A DNA stretch of 17,142 nt from JBMCLJ01 sp048615375 (GCA_048615375.1 JBMCLJ010000020.1:1-17142); one strand, 5' to 3'; positions 1-6,925 are shown, counted from the stretch's first letter. The notes: a model not told the origin generated them from the sequence alone. Program-made: numbers and translations.

Positions 1-230
1 GGCAGGAAGTCGTACTTTTTCGGGTCAATGACTTCGATGGTGCCTGTATTGGTTAAGAAGCGCAAGTATTCAGGAATCGGATACGCTGAACACGAATGCG
101 CGGTTTTTCCTAATGCTCGAAGCATCTTCTGCAGCGCAAGTGAAGCTCCAATACTGTCGGCGTCCGGCTTGGAATTAAGGATAAGAATGGTGCGTGAATT
201 GTATATTAAGTTCGTAAGATTCCGGAACAT
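1..230 (-). CDS. DHH-family phosphoesterase (NrnA-like), N-terminal part only
   Basis: This open frame starts at an ATG at 230 and runs off the left edge, giving the first 76 residues. Residues 15-33 form a hydrophobic strand followed by PDADSIGAS, which matches motif I of DHH phosphoesterases (usual form HxNPDGDxxGS). That family includes NrnA-type nanoRNase/pAp phosphatases, which use two metal ions to hydrolyse short oligonucleotides or pAp. The following helix (LALQKMLRALGK) and the strand near residue 66 fit the Rossmann-like DHH fold. The usual motif-I histidine is replaced by Asn19 (LNSKPDAD). The gene lies 31 nt downstream of the M50 protease gene on the same strand with no promoter or clear Shine-Dalgarno between them, so it is probably cotranscribed. 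The C-terminal DHHA1 domain would be outside the window. The family call is fairly secure; the exact substrate is not. Confidence 0.72.
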   Translation of the reverse strand, partial: MFRNLTNLIYNSRTILILNSKPDADSIGASLALQKMLRALGKTAHSCSAYPIPEYLRFLTNTGTIEVIDPKKYDFL

Positions 231-261
231 AGGTTTGATTTAATTTTGATAACGTGAGTGG

Positions 262-975
262 CTAAAAACCAAGAATACTTCGGTACAGAGAGGTGAAGGG
301 CGAGAAGAGAATGCCGAGGAGTGAGGAATTGCCAAAGAACGGGATTATGAGCGCCATGATAATCAGTGGCGCGTAGGGAATAAAAAACTGGTCTATGATC
401 CTGTTAATTGTTGGATGGAGATATCCCCATATTTTGCTCCCATCAAGAGGGTATATCGGTAACAGATTGAAGAGAGCCAGAGAGATATTAAACATGCCGA
501 TAAACGGTAGCGCGTACACCAGCGTAGCGAGTACCTCTCCAACGGTAGTAGACGGGAATGAAAACTGGCTTAGCACGATAAAACCTACGGCATACAGTAC
601 CGATTGAAGAATGTTAGAAACAGGTCCCGCGAGAGAAACAAACATAAGACCCTGAACCGGGTTTTGGAAATTCCCGTGATTAACTGGAACGGGTTTGCCA
701 TAGCCAAAGTAAGTAAAGGTTATCAGCAGGAATCCCAGGACGTCAAAGTGCTTTAGCGGGTTAAGGTTCATTCGGTCATTCACCTTTGCCGTGTCATCGC
801 CCAGCTTGTGCGCTGACCAGGCGTGAGCAAATTCATGCACGGTAATGGAGAAAAGGAGTCCCAAAAATACAAAAAGCCAAAGCATGACACTCGGCGTATA
901 GCTGAACACCTGACCGTTAGAAATTTTTACCCAGATAGTTGGATCGGTACTTGGAAACAATACTTGCCAGAACAT
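262..975 (-). CDS. Site-2 protease family (M50) membrane metalloprotease
   Basis: This 237-residue integral membrane protein belongs to the M50 zinc metalloproteases, which cut substrates inside the membrane. The zinc motif HEFAH is at residues 47-51 in the first hydrophobic segment, and the second metal-ligand motif NLLPIYPLDG is at about 170-179, with Asp178 as ligand. The LNPLKHFD stretch (71-78) and several hydrophobic segments (31-47, 105-135, 150-172, 200-215) match short M50B proteins of the NLLPIPPLDGG type. An upstream start at 1059 is possible, but it would put the N-terminus inside the terminator of the preceding gene. The start at 975 sits 6 nt after an extended -10 box, so I prefer it. 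The DHH gene follows downstream. No PDZ domain is present. The substrate is unknown. Confidence 0.88.
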   Translation of the reverse strand: MFWQVLFPSTDPTIWVKISNGQVFSYTPSVMLWLFVFLGLLFSITVHEFAHAWSAHKLGDDTAKVNDRMNLNPLKHFDVLGFLLITFTYFGYGKPVPVNHGNFQNPVQGLMFVSLAGPVSNILQSVLYAVGFIVLSQFSFPSTTVGEVLATLVYALPFIGMFNISLALFNLLPIYPLDGSKIWGYLHPTINRIIDQFFIPYAPLIIMALIIPFFGNSSLLGILFSPFTSLYRSILGF

Positions 976-981
976 CTTTAC

Positions 982-990
982 ATTATACCA
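982..990 (-). promoter_or_regulatory. Extended -10 promoter element for the M50 gene
   Basis: On the minus strand the sequence TGGTATAAT (a TGn extended -10 with consensus TATAAT) ends 6 nt before the ATG at 975. A transcript starting at the usual distance would begin at or next to the start codon, so the mRNA would be leaderless. No good -35 hexamer is visible, which is typical of extended -10 promoters. Confidence 0.6.
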
Positions 991-1050
991 GAATTTGTTC
1001 CGGGGAAAATCAGTACTTTGTGAAGTATGAAAAGTAATTATCTTGTTAGT

Positions 1051-1080
1051 AAAAAACAACGACCCTGAAGCGGGTCGTTG
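1051..1080 (-). terminator. Rho-independent terminator after the first DUF916-like gene
   Basis: A perfect 9-bp stem (CAACGACCC at 1057-1065 paired with GGGTCGTTG at 1072-1080) has a 6-nt loop. Read on the minus strand it is followed by a run of six T (1056-1051). It lies about 20 nt past the TAA at 1101 and separates the surface-protein genes from the M50 gene. Confidence 0.9.
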
Positions 1081-1100
1081 CGTTAAAGCGTGTACACAGT

Positions 1101-2210
1101 TTATTTTTTCTTTGCCCTTGCAACAGTATTTGATTTTTTAGACTTGCCGGCAATGGTTCTGTAGATAACAAAACCTACTATGACTACAAGAAGAGTAATA
1201 ATCATAATAATGATCTGAATCGGGAAAATGTAAAAGTCCGCAGTCTGCTCATAGACCATTACTTCATCCCCAAGCCCCGCTTCAGGAGCTGGCTTTATCC
1301 GTGCCTGGTAGGTCGCGTAATGTTTGCCAAATTTAAAGTCAAAAAACTTACCCCAGTTCAGCTTGTTTTCTATCTGACCTTCAGTATTCACAGTTTGTGT
1401 TATAAATCCACCGGTTGAAAAATCAAATCGGAAATTCCGGTTATTATTCTGCTGGACAGTAAGATCATTCGGGTTGAATTCAAACTGTTCGATCGGGTTT
1501 GCCTTATCTCCTTTATGGATAAATACGTTCCCATAGGGAAGAATGTAAATATTACTCGGATTATTTACATTAACATTAACCCGTGCAGTGCCTCCTGTAA
1601 AGAAGGTTTTTTCAATATTGATTATGTCGCTGATGTACATTGAAGACTCCTCTTCACCTGACTGGAAGTTTATGTCGCCACCAATCGTAAGAAGAACCGG
1701 GAGGCCAAGTTGATCTTTTGCACCCACCACAATATCTTCCCCGTTATCGAGACGCTCGCTTTCAGTTCGTGGGAAAAGTATGAGTGCAGAATGCGTGCCG
1801 GGCGCGGCATCATCCGGGATATTAACTTTATACGTGAATTCCCGTTGTTCGTTGTGAGCGAGAGTAACCTTAGGTGCTTCAAGAACAAACCACTTCGCGA
1901 AGTCATTCTTGAGCGCCCGTTCTGCATCGTCTATGACGGGGAGTCCTTCGTCGTCCTGGATAAAGTTAGCTGTCCATGGATAGACATCCACATTCGCTAC
2001 AGTTTCAAAGTCATTCGTCAACGTATACGTTGCGGTGACAGTCTGTCCCCGTTCCCCTTGCAGGGTCTGGACAAGCGGGCTAAGTATGAGGCCACGTTTG
2101 GAGTTTGGATCTCCAGGTTTCAGTTCTTCACCTGCTCGTACTATGAGTGGAGAAGAAAGAAGTATGAATAACAGGACTATAGTTAGTACTTTGGAAATGC
2201 GATTGAGCAT
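1101..2210 (-). CDS. DUF916/WxIP-like membrane-anchored surface protein, copy A
   Basis: From the ATG at 2210 this is 369 residues. It has a signal peptide (1-26, ending VRAG), a beta-rich ectodomain, one C-terminal membrane helix (about 331-350) and a Lys/Arg-rich tail. The ectodomain starts with LILSPLVQTLQGERGQ and a YTLTND strand. It then has a DFAKWF segment and IPDDAAPGTHSALILFP, the pattern of DUF916-type domains in WxL-interacting proteins of Gram-positive bacteria. By that analogy it would sit on the outer face of the membrane and bind a partner surface protein or wall component; this is inference. It is clearly homologous to the product at 3722-4804: shared GERGQ/GDRGE, DFAxWF, KFFDxxFGxH and xxIFPxQ stretches. 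The start is chosen because TTGACA/TATTGT sits just upstream; two in-frame TTG codons precede it. Confidence 0.8.
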   Translation of the reverse strand: MLNRISKVLTIVLLFILLSSPLIVRAGEELKPGDPNSKRGLILSPLVQTLQGERGQTVTATYTLTNDFETVANVDVYPWTANFIQDDEGLPVIDDAERALKNDFAKWFVLEAPKVTLAHNEQREFTYKVNIPDDAAPGTHSALILFPRTESERLDNGEDIVVGAKDQLGLPVLLTIGGDINFQSGEEESSMYISDIINIEKTFFTGGTARVNVNVNNPSNIYILPYGNVFIHKGDKANPIEQFEFNPNDLTVQQNNNRNFRFDFSTGGFITQTVNTEGQIENKLNWGKFFDFKFGKHYATYQARIKPAPEAGLGDEVMVYEQTADFYIFPIQIIIMIITLLVVIVGFVIYRTIAGKSKKSNTVARAKKK

Positions 2211-2215
2211 TGGCA

Positions 2216-2244
2216 ACAATAAGAAATCTAATAAGCTATGTCAA
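2216..2244 (-). promoter_or_regulatory. Promoter of DUF916-like gene A
   Basis: A consensus -35 TTGACA (2244-2239) is separated by exactly 17 bp from a -10 TATTGT (2221-2216). The -10 ends 5 nt before the ATG at 2210, so transcription should start at about the start codon. There is no Shine-Dalgarno sequence. This suggests a leaderless transcript. Confidence 0.7.
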
Positions 2245-2326
2245 CGAAGTAATATATTGGTGATAGATTGACATAACAGTTGTTCTATAGCTCAAATGGT
2301 GGTTTAGGTAACTCACAATTATGCCC

Positions 2327-2360
2327 AAAAAATCACATCCTCCGGGGTAGAGGATGTGAT
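2327..2360 (-). terminator. Rho-independent terminator after secreted protein A
   Basis: A perfect 11-bp stem (ATCACATCCTC at 2332-2342 with GAGGATGTGAT at 2350-2360) has a 7-nt loop. On the minus strand it is followed by a run of T at 2332-2327. It lies 33 nt beyond the TAA at 2393, not beyond the earlier TAA at 2537, which supports 2393 as the original gene end. Confidence 0.92.
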
Positions 2361-2392
2361 AAACATTATATTTCCTGACGATCTGTTACACC

Positions 2393-2536
2393 TTAGAAAG
2401 TAGCGGTAACAGTGTAGGTAACCGTCTGAGTATAAATACCAGCAGGTGTACCAGCTTCGATAGCAGCTTCGTGAGTTACGAGAGCTGTATTCGTAGTATC
2501 TGCAGAAACAGCAGGTGAGTTAGATCCACTGACAGA
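2393..2536 (-). pseudogene. Detached C-terminal 47 codons of secreted protein A
   Basis: Immediately after the TAA at 2537-2539 the same reading frame continues without interruption for 47 codons to a second TAA at 2393-2395. The encoded tail contains LVTHEA, AGIYTQ and TVTYTVTATF. The paralogue at 5005-6093 ends with the matching LVTHRA, AGVYSQ and TVTYTVSVNY. This is therefore the original C-terminus, cut off by a nonsense change, a sequencing error or a recoded stop. Confidence 0.82.
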
Positions 2537-3511
2537 TTACATCTCAGACGCAGTAGTAGCGTCTACAGGGAATGTATCAGTAGCAGTACCGGTAAATGTA
2601 GCACCTCGAGTAACTGTAGAGCCAACGACGCTTGAAGCACCTTCAGCAAGAACAGCACCATACGCTTCAGTACCAGCGACTACATCAACACCACCAGCGG
2701 CAGCGTTCGTCATAACGTGTGTACCGTTTGTAAAGTTATTTGCAGAAGAAGCGTAGCTAACAGCATATCCGTTCTGAGCGTTCGTAGTAACCTTTAATCT
2801 GTAATCACATGTACTCACCGTTGTAGTAGCCATTGGATCAGGAGTTAACTGACAGAGATTAGGTCCGACAGCGAGTCCATCAACATTAGCCTGGTCAGCA
2901 GTATCAGCCGCGTCACGGATAACAAATGCTAAAGTGTTCTCAACACGTCCACGGATAACGACATCATTCCCGTTTCCTACATAGTACAGGAATGCACCGC
3001 TATCATGTGAAGTGTAGATTGACTGTTGGTAGTTACCAGCAGTAGCGCTTGATTCAAGATTTCCAGCAGCTACACTAATTGTATACGCATCAGCAGCAAT
3101 TGAAGGAGGAGTACCAGTATTGCTATCAAGGCTGATAGTTAGTTCAGTACCAGTAACGCTTAGCTCGTGACTGCCATTATCAGCAGTTCCTGGAGCAGCT
3201 TCTAGAGTTCCTCCAGAGAAGGTAACTGTAGTAGCATCAAGAGTACCAACTACGCTCATTCCAGTAAGACCAACAACAATTACTTGACCATCCTGATCAA
3301 GATTGGTTACAGTTGTGAATTCAACAACTGGTGTAATAGCTGTACTGACTTCTGATGAGTTAGAAGTAATGCCAGTACCGTCCGCGAAGGACATTACTGA
3401 AATTGAAGCTGCGTGAGAAGGGGCAGCAAGCATACCTAAGCTAACTACTGTTGTTGCTGCAACAGCAGTACCCAGGATTTTTTTTGGGTTGAGCAGACTT
3501 TTTCTGTTCAT
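2537..3511 (-). CDS. Secreted Thr/Ala-rich surface protein, copy A (interrupted by in-frame TAA)
   Basis: From the ATG at 3511 the open part is 324 residues. A basic N-terminus (MNRKSLLNPKK) and hydrophobic core ending SHAAS form a signal peptide. The rest is a low-charge, Thr/Ser/Ala/Val-rich chain with the look of an all-beta extracellular protein. It shares with the product at 5005-6093 a YVGxxNDVxIxG stretch, an IRD motif and LCxxxPxPMxTTxxSTCxYRL, whose two cysteines could form a disulfide. It also shares TExYG and the C-terminal QTVTYTV end, which here lies after the stop. That terminal strand resembles the end of WxL domains in position and pattern but lacks the Trp-x-Leu motif. An upstream ATG at 3559 would spoil the signal peptide. 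The partner is probably the DUF916-like protein encoded next. Function is unknown. Confidence 0.75.
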   Translation of the reverse strand: MNRKSLLNPKKILGTAVAATTVVSLGMLAAPSHAASISVMSFADGTGITSNSSEVSTAITPVVEFTTVTNLDQDGQVIVVGLTGMSVVGTLDATTVTFSGGTLEAAPGTADNGSHELSVTGTELTISLDSNTGTPPSIAADAYTISVAAGNLESSATAGNYQQSIYTSHDSGAFLYYVGNGNDVVIRGRVENTLAFVIRDAADTADQANVDGLAVGPNLCQLTPDPMATTTVSTCDYRLKVTTNAQNGYAVSYASSANNFTNGTHVMTNAAAGGVDVVAGTEAYGAVLAEGASSVVGSTVTRGATFTGTATDTFPVDATTASEM

Positions 3512-3578
3512 GGTTATATATGAGGTTTGTATTGGGCAGTCTTTGTGCAGCAACCCCATTACACTAAAGACTTAAAGG

Positions 3579-3607
3579 AGGTTAGAATTATTTGAGTAGA
3601 ATGTCAA
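3579..3607 (-). promoter_or_regulatory. Possible promoter for secreted protein A
   Basis: A perfect TTGACA (3607-3602) lies 17 bp from TAACCT (3584-3579), a weak -10 that keeps the first two bases and the last T. A 7-bp stem-loop (CCTTCTA/TAGAAGG, 3612-3632) sits directly upstream without a T-run. The -10 is poor, so this is tentative. Confidence 0.35.
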
Positions 3608-3721
3608 CGATCCTTCTAATGGCTCTAGAAGGGTGTTAGATTACATATATTGAACGGATATATCGTGATAAACACTGTATTTTTTAAGGAGGTATGGATA
3701 GTGGGGAGCACAGGAGTGTGT

Positions 3722-4804
3722 TTACAGTTTTTTATTACCAGACTTTGTTTTTTTAGATTTGAGTATCCTGAAGGTTAAAAATAACCCGCCAATAATTATA
3801 CTCAGGACAAGTAGCAATGGTAGCTGTACAGGAAAAATAAAAAACTCCGCTGTCTCTTCGAATATCATCGGAGCGTTCGCAACCTCGACATTTTCATCTG
3901 CGGGGATGATCATCGCCTTGTAGGTAACCTTGTGCCTTCCGAAGCGCATGTCAAAAAACTTATTCCATTGGATTTTATTTGAGATTGTGCCGTCTTCAGC
4001 AAGTTCCTGCTTGACGAATTCGCTCGTGGAAAAGTCAAACATAAATGTCCGGTCTGATTGTGAGTGAACGAGCTTGTTTTCCTCATTAAATGGTATGGTA
4101 GCTACTGGCTCGGCTAGTGAATCCTTATAAATAAACACATCTCCATACGGCTTCACAAATACGTTTCCGGTGTTTTGTACCGTAATCTGCGTCTGCTCAA
4201 TCCCAAAAAAAAAGTTGCTTTTATCTTGTCCTGCAAGATCAGTTATTCGCATACTTGCTCCGGTGTCAAGGCTGATATCTCCCTTAACTGTCAGGAATAC
4301 TGGCAAGCCAAGGCGATCGGTTACTCCCGTCCCCAGAATGTCATTCGAGATATCATTGATTTCCGTGGTAGGAAAAAGAATCAATGCAGAATATGTCCCT
4401 GAATTGGCGTTCTCAGGTATTTGTACCGAATAAGAAATTGTTTTGCTCTGTTGGTGTTCCAGGGCTATGACATCCACTACAGAAAACCAGCTGGCGAAAT
4501 CATTTTCCTTTGACCTGTCAGCGTAATCAATCGTAGGTTCACCATCCGGATTCTGAAGCGTATTTGCAGAGACAGGGTAAAGGGCGATTTCCTGTTTTTC
4601 CGGGAAATCGTTGGATACAGTAAATGAACTGGTAATGATCTCTCCACGATCACCCTGGAGAAACTCTATGGTTGGGGTAAGTATGGTTCCCCTTCCAGAA
4701 ACAGAGTTGTTCATTTCTGAATTTATTACCTGGGATTCGGCATATACTACGGCTCCGGAAAGCAATAATACAAAAATAGTACAGTAAATAAGCGATGACT
4801 TCAT
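3722..4804 (-). CDS. DUF916/WxIP-like membrane-anchored surface protein, copy B
   Basis: From the ATG at 4804 this is 360 residues: a signal peptide (MKSSLIYC... ending VVYAES), a beta-rich ectodomain, a C-terminal helix (about 326-345, following FFIFPVQ) and a basic Lys-rich tail. The ectodomain matches copy A along its length. Shared stretches include GRGTILTPTIEFLQGDRGE, a DFASWF segment, IPENANSGTYSALILFP, a KFFDMRFGRH motif and FEETAEFFIFP. The fold expected from the family is tandem Ig-like beta sandwiches of the DUF916 type; anchoring would be type I, with the bulk outside. It lies between the two secreted-protein genes, about 200 nt after copy B of the secreted protein. In-frame alternatives at 4816 (ATG) and 4831 (TTG) only lengthen the signal peptide. 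A strong AAAGGAGGTG lies about 65 nt upstream, too far to serve this start. Confidence 0.78.
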   Translation of the reverse strand: MKSSLIYCTIFVLLLSGAVVYAESQVINSEMNNSVSGRGTILTPTIEFLQGDRGEIITSSFTVSNDFPEKQEIALYPVSANTLQNPDGEPTIDYADRSKENDFASWFSVVDVIALEHQQSKTISYSVQIPENANSGTYSALILFPTTEINDISNDILGTGVTDRLGLPVFLTVKGDISLDTGASMRITDLAGQDKSNFFFGIEQTQITVQNTGNVFVKPYGDVFIYKDSLAEPVATIPFNEENKLVHSQSDRTFMFDFSTSEFVKQELAEDGTISNKIQWNKFFDMRFGRHKVTYKAMIIPADENVEVANAPMIFEETAEFFIFPVQLPLLLVLSIIIGGLFLTFRILKSKKTKSGNKKL

Positions 4805-4871
4805 TGAGCGAAACATAGCATAGAAAATCAATCATGTGATGATAGTTAATAAAGATACCTAAATCAATACT

Positions 4872-4881
4872 CACCTCCTTT
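4872..4881 (-). promoter_or_regulatory. Shine-Dalgarno-like AAAGGAGGTG with no matching start
   Basis: The minus strand reads AAAGGAGGTG, a full match to the anti-Shine-Dalgarno tail of 16S rRNA. The next start codons at suitable spacing are a TTG that meets a stop two codons later, or starts far downstream. It could be a ribosome stand-by site for the DUF916-like gene at 4804, or chance. Confidence 0.3.
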
Positions 4882-5004
4882 GTGAATTATGCACAATAAA
4901 AAACTTCCTCTTACTCATTAATCACACAATAGTGCTTGATGATTGAAGCGGAAGCTTGTGTAGTTCAGACGCAGTATTTTAATTAGTTTAGTTCAGCAAC
5001 AATG

Positions 5005-6093
5005 TTAGTAGTTTACACTAACGGTATAGGTCACCGTTTGTGAATATACACCGGCATCTGTGGTTGAGCCTACTGTTGCCCGGTGAGTGACCAGTGTTGA
5101 ATTCACAGCCTCAGTCCCGCTAAAGTCATTAGCGCCTGCTGATGTAATTACCGCTGTATCAGTAGCATCGCTATATCCGTACAGATCTGTCACAGTATTA
5201 TTAAAGTTTCCATTTCTGGAGACTAAGCCTGTTCCCTGTGCTACTTCACCTTCATCGATTATTACGCCATAGCGCTCTGTTCCGGCAGTCACTACTGTGG
5301 GGTCTTCACCTGTTGCTGCTGCATCTGTGAAGGCAACTCCACTTGCGTTCGCAAATCCAGGATATGTTCCGGAAGAACGGTAGCTTATTGTGAATCCACC
5401 TGGGTTATTAGTTCCAACGAGTAAACGGTATCCGCACGTGCTGATATTTGTTGTTTCCATTGGATTGGGATCCATGGTGCATAGGTATGGTCCGGAAGTT
5501 CCGTTAAGAAGTGGCAGCTGCGTGACACCATCAGTGTCACGGATTAAAAAAGAGATAGAGTCGCTGATTGTCCCGGTAATAGAAACATCATTGACGCTAC
5601 CTACATAAAAGAACATCGACCCTGCATCTTGAGGGGTGGTGATATCTATCGCGTAATTTCCTGGTGTGTTCAAAGTTGTAACCGCTGGAAATGTAAATGT
5701 TACTGTTCCTGGATCTGTACATGCCAGTCCTGATATTGCAAATTCCGGATTTGCTGTGCTTGCGGGCACGGATGCCGCGAGCGTCGCTGTCCCGGTACAA
5801 CCTGTTGTAGTAATTATACCCGTTTCGATTAGCGAATTTGTTTGTACTCCATTTAACTTGATATTAGTTGTCCCTCCGGAGACAATCGAATTTGTTATGT
5901 CGAATGTGAGCGTCGGTGTGACAGCTGAACCTGCTGGAGCAGCGTCATTTGTAATACCAGTACCGGTAATACTCATGTTTTGCAGTCCCGCAGCATGTAC
6001 TGACGGAAAGAGAAATATAATCGTAGCTAAACTCAGAGTTAAAGCCCCAAACCTAGTACATAACAATTTTGGAGAAACGGTGTGTTTTCTCAT
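5005..6093 (-). CDS. Secreted Thr/Ser-rich surface protein, copy B (intact)
   Basis: From the ATG at 6093 this is 362 residues with a signal peptide (about 1-35, ending SVHAA). The mature chain is rich in Thr, Ser, Gly and Ala and poor in Lys, typical of exported beta proteins. It has four cysteines (about C99, C125, C205, C220). The last pair, in LCTMDPNPMETTNISTCGYRL, is also in copy A; the first pair is not. An FYVGSVNDVSITG segment precedes ISFLIRDTD. The C-terminus is QTVTYTVSVNY, a final strand that may be the partner-binding or wall-associating end by analogy with WxL proteins; no WxL motif, LPxTG or membrane helix is present. A 12-residue longer form from 6129 is possible, but the predicted transcription start is at about that ATG. 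It is followed by the DUF916-like gene B. Confidence 0.78.
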   Translation of the reverse strand: MRKHTVSPKLLCTRFGALTLSLATIIFLFPSVHAAGLQNMSITGTGITNDAAPAGSAVTPTLTFDITNSIVSGGTTNIKLNGVQTNSLIETGIITTTGCTGTATLAASVPASTANPEFAISGLACTDPGTVTFTFPAVTTLNTPGNYAIDITTPQDAGSMFFYVGSVNDVSITGTISDSISFLIRDTDGVTQLPLLNGTSGPYLCTMDPNPMETTNISTCGYRLLVGTNNPGGFTISYRSSGTYPGFANASGVAFTDAAATGEDPTVVTAGTERYGVIIDEGEVAQGTGLVSRNGNFNNTVTDLYGYSDATDTAVITSAGANDFSGTEAVNSTLVTHRATVGSTTDAGVYSQTVTYTVSVNY

Positions 6094-6106
6094 GATGGGC
6101 AGTTTT

Positions 6107-6135
6107 GTTAGTATATTTTTTAATAACATACTAAC
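6107..6135. repeat. 8-bp inverted repeat in the leader of secreted protein B
   Basis: GTTAGTAT (6107-6114) and ATACTAAC (6128-6135) are perfect inverted copies separated by an A/T-rich 13-nt loop. The repeat overlaps the -10 region and predicted transcript start, so it could be an operator or a 5'-UTR hairpin. Confidence 0.45.
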
Positions 6136-6161
6136 ATAGGGGATTCTGCCATTGCTGTCAA
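6133..6161 (-). promoter_or_regulatory. Promoter of the secreted-protein/DUF916-like gene block
   Basis: A consensus TTGACA (6161-6156) is spaced 17 bp from TATGTT (6138-6133) on the minus strand, between khpA and secreted protein B. The start would fall near 6126, giving a leader of about 30 nt to the ATG at 6093 without a Shine-Dalgarno sequence. Confidence 0.6.
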
Positions 6162-6194
6162 ATGAGGAGAAAACTGTTATGCGTCAAAACTATA

Positions 6195-6494
6195 TTAGTC
6201 CTGTACGATAATCACTATTCTACCAAAGACTTTTACCAGGGTACGAACTGAATTTATTGTATTACCGTTTTTTCCGATAACACGACCTTTGTCTTCAGGC
6301 GCGACCTTTATATGCGCGGTCATAGCTCCTGAGAGATCTTCATCCACAGCCACATCCACCTGATCCTTCTGGGTGACAAGGTTTTGTACTATAAAGTGGA
6401 TGAATTCCTGTAGACGTTCCGGTGTTATTGTCGGTCGGTCTGTACTACTAGCACTAGTGTCTGTTTGCATATTCTGGTTTTCAAGGATGTCCAT
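6195..6494 (-). CDS. khpA: KH-domain RNA-binding protein KhpA
   Basis: This 99-residue protein carries a single KH domain: IxxVIGKNG (GxxG loop GKNG at 74-77) followed by the helix NTINSVRTLVKVF. KhpA (YlqC) proteins bind RNA, often as a dimer with KhpB/Jag, and affect cell envelope and division in Firmicutes. The core (residues 24-99) matches the family's usual length of 75-80; the first 22 residues are a Ser/Thr-rich extension. An internal ATG at residue 9 would shorten it. The ATG shares one base with the TAA of rpsP (TAATG), so translation is coupled. The order rpsP-khpA is conserved in many bacteria and strongly supports both calls. Confidence 0.92.
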   Translation of the reverse strand: MDILENQNMQTDTSASSTDRPTITPERLQEFIHFIVQNLVTQKDQVDVAVDEDLSGAMTAHIKVAPEDKGRVIGKNGNTINSVRTLVKVFGRIVIIVQD

Positions 6495-6745
6495 TAGTGT
6501 TCGACTTTATTACTTTTAACTAAATTATAAAGCTTTTCAACACGCTCAGTCATTTGCGCTCCTTTTCCGATCCATACATTCATTGCTTCCATATCCAGTT
6601 TGATTTCTGATTTATTTGGTATTGGATTGTAGTAGCCAACAATTTCAAGCACTGCTCCATCACGTTTATCACGTGAATCTACTGCAACTACTCGGTACTT
6701 TTTAGCATTTTTTCTACCAGTTTGTTTAAGCCTTAGTTTAACCAT
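6494..6745 (-). CDS. rpsP: 30S ribosomal protein S16
   Basis: This 83-residue protein starts MVKLRLKQTGRK and contains YRVVAVDSRDKRDG, EIVGYYNPI and the MxxWIGKGAQMTERV segment, all hallmarks of S16 (bS16), a small-subunit protein that helps fold the 5' domain of 16S rRNA. Length is normal for the family. A longer frame from 6796 would add 17 residues overlapping the promoter, so I take the ATG at 6745. It is the first gene of the minus-strand block, with khpA overlapping its stop codon. Confidence 0.97.
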   Translation of the reverse strand: MVKLRLKQTGRKNAKKYRVVAVDSRDKRDGAVLEIVGYYNPIPNKSEIKLDMEAMNVWIGKGAQMTERVEKLYNLVKSNKVEH

Positions 6746-6767
6746 AATTATCTTGAATAACTCGAAG

Positions 6768-6796
6768 ATTATAGTTGATAACCCCAGCTTTGCCAA
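6768..6796 (-). promoter_or_regulatory. Promoter of rpsP-khpA
   Basis: TTGGCA (6796-6791), a 17-bp spacer and a perfect TATAAT (6773-6768) lie on the minus strand. The predicted start near 6761 leaves a 15-nt leader to the rpsP ATG at 6745. Confidence 0.8.
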
Positions 6797-6897
6797 TGCC
6801 TCACGTGTTATTTACTTTTGCCTTAATGACAATGTAAAATTTACCTGATATTGAAGAATTATGCAAGAGGGACATATTGTATACACTGATTTCCTTC

Positions 6898-6925
6898 GTG
6901 ACAAAATGGTTTTTTACTGTATAAT
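6898..6925 (+). promoter_or_regulatory. Promoter of tRNA-Gln
   Basis: GTGACA (6898-6903), a 16-bp spacer and TATAAT (6920-6925) precede the tRNA gene by 44 nt. The predicted start is near 6932. It is divergent from the rpsP promoter. Confidence 0.65.

Noticed and set aside
28..243. Plus-strand 71-codon frame at the left edge
   Set aside because: It is antisense to the partial DHH gene, whose minus-strand translation has a recognisable PDADSIG motif.
2537..2539. TAA recoded as a sense codon throughout the genome
   Set aside because: TAA terminates several other genes here, including rpsP, khpA and the DUF916-like gene A, so a global code change does not fit.
3612..3632. CCTTCTA/TAGAAGG stem-loop as a terminator of DUF916-like gene B
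   Set aside because: The 7-bp stem has no T-run on either strand and is about 90 nt from the stop; it may instead be part of the promoter region of secreted protein A.
4650..4874. Minus-strand 74-codon frame starting with GTG beside AAAGGAGGTG
   Set aside because: The GTG overlaps the Shine-Dalgarno itself, and the frame runs out of phase through the signal peptide of the DUF916-like protein.
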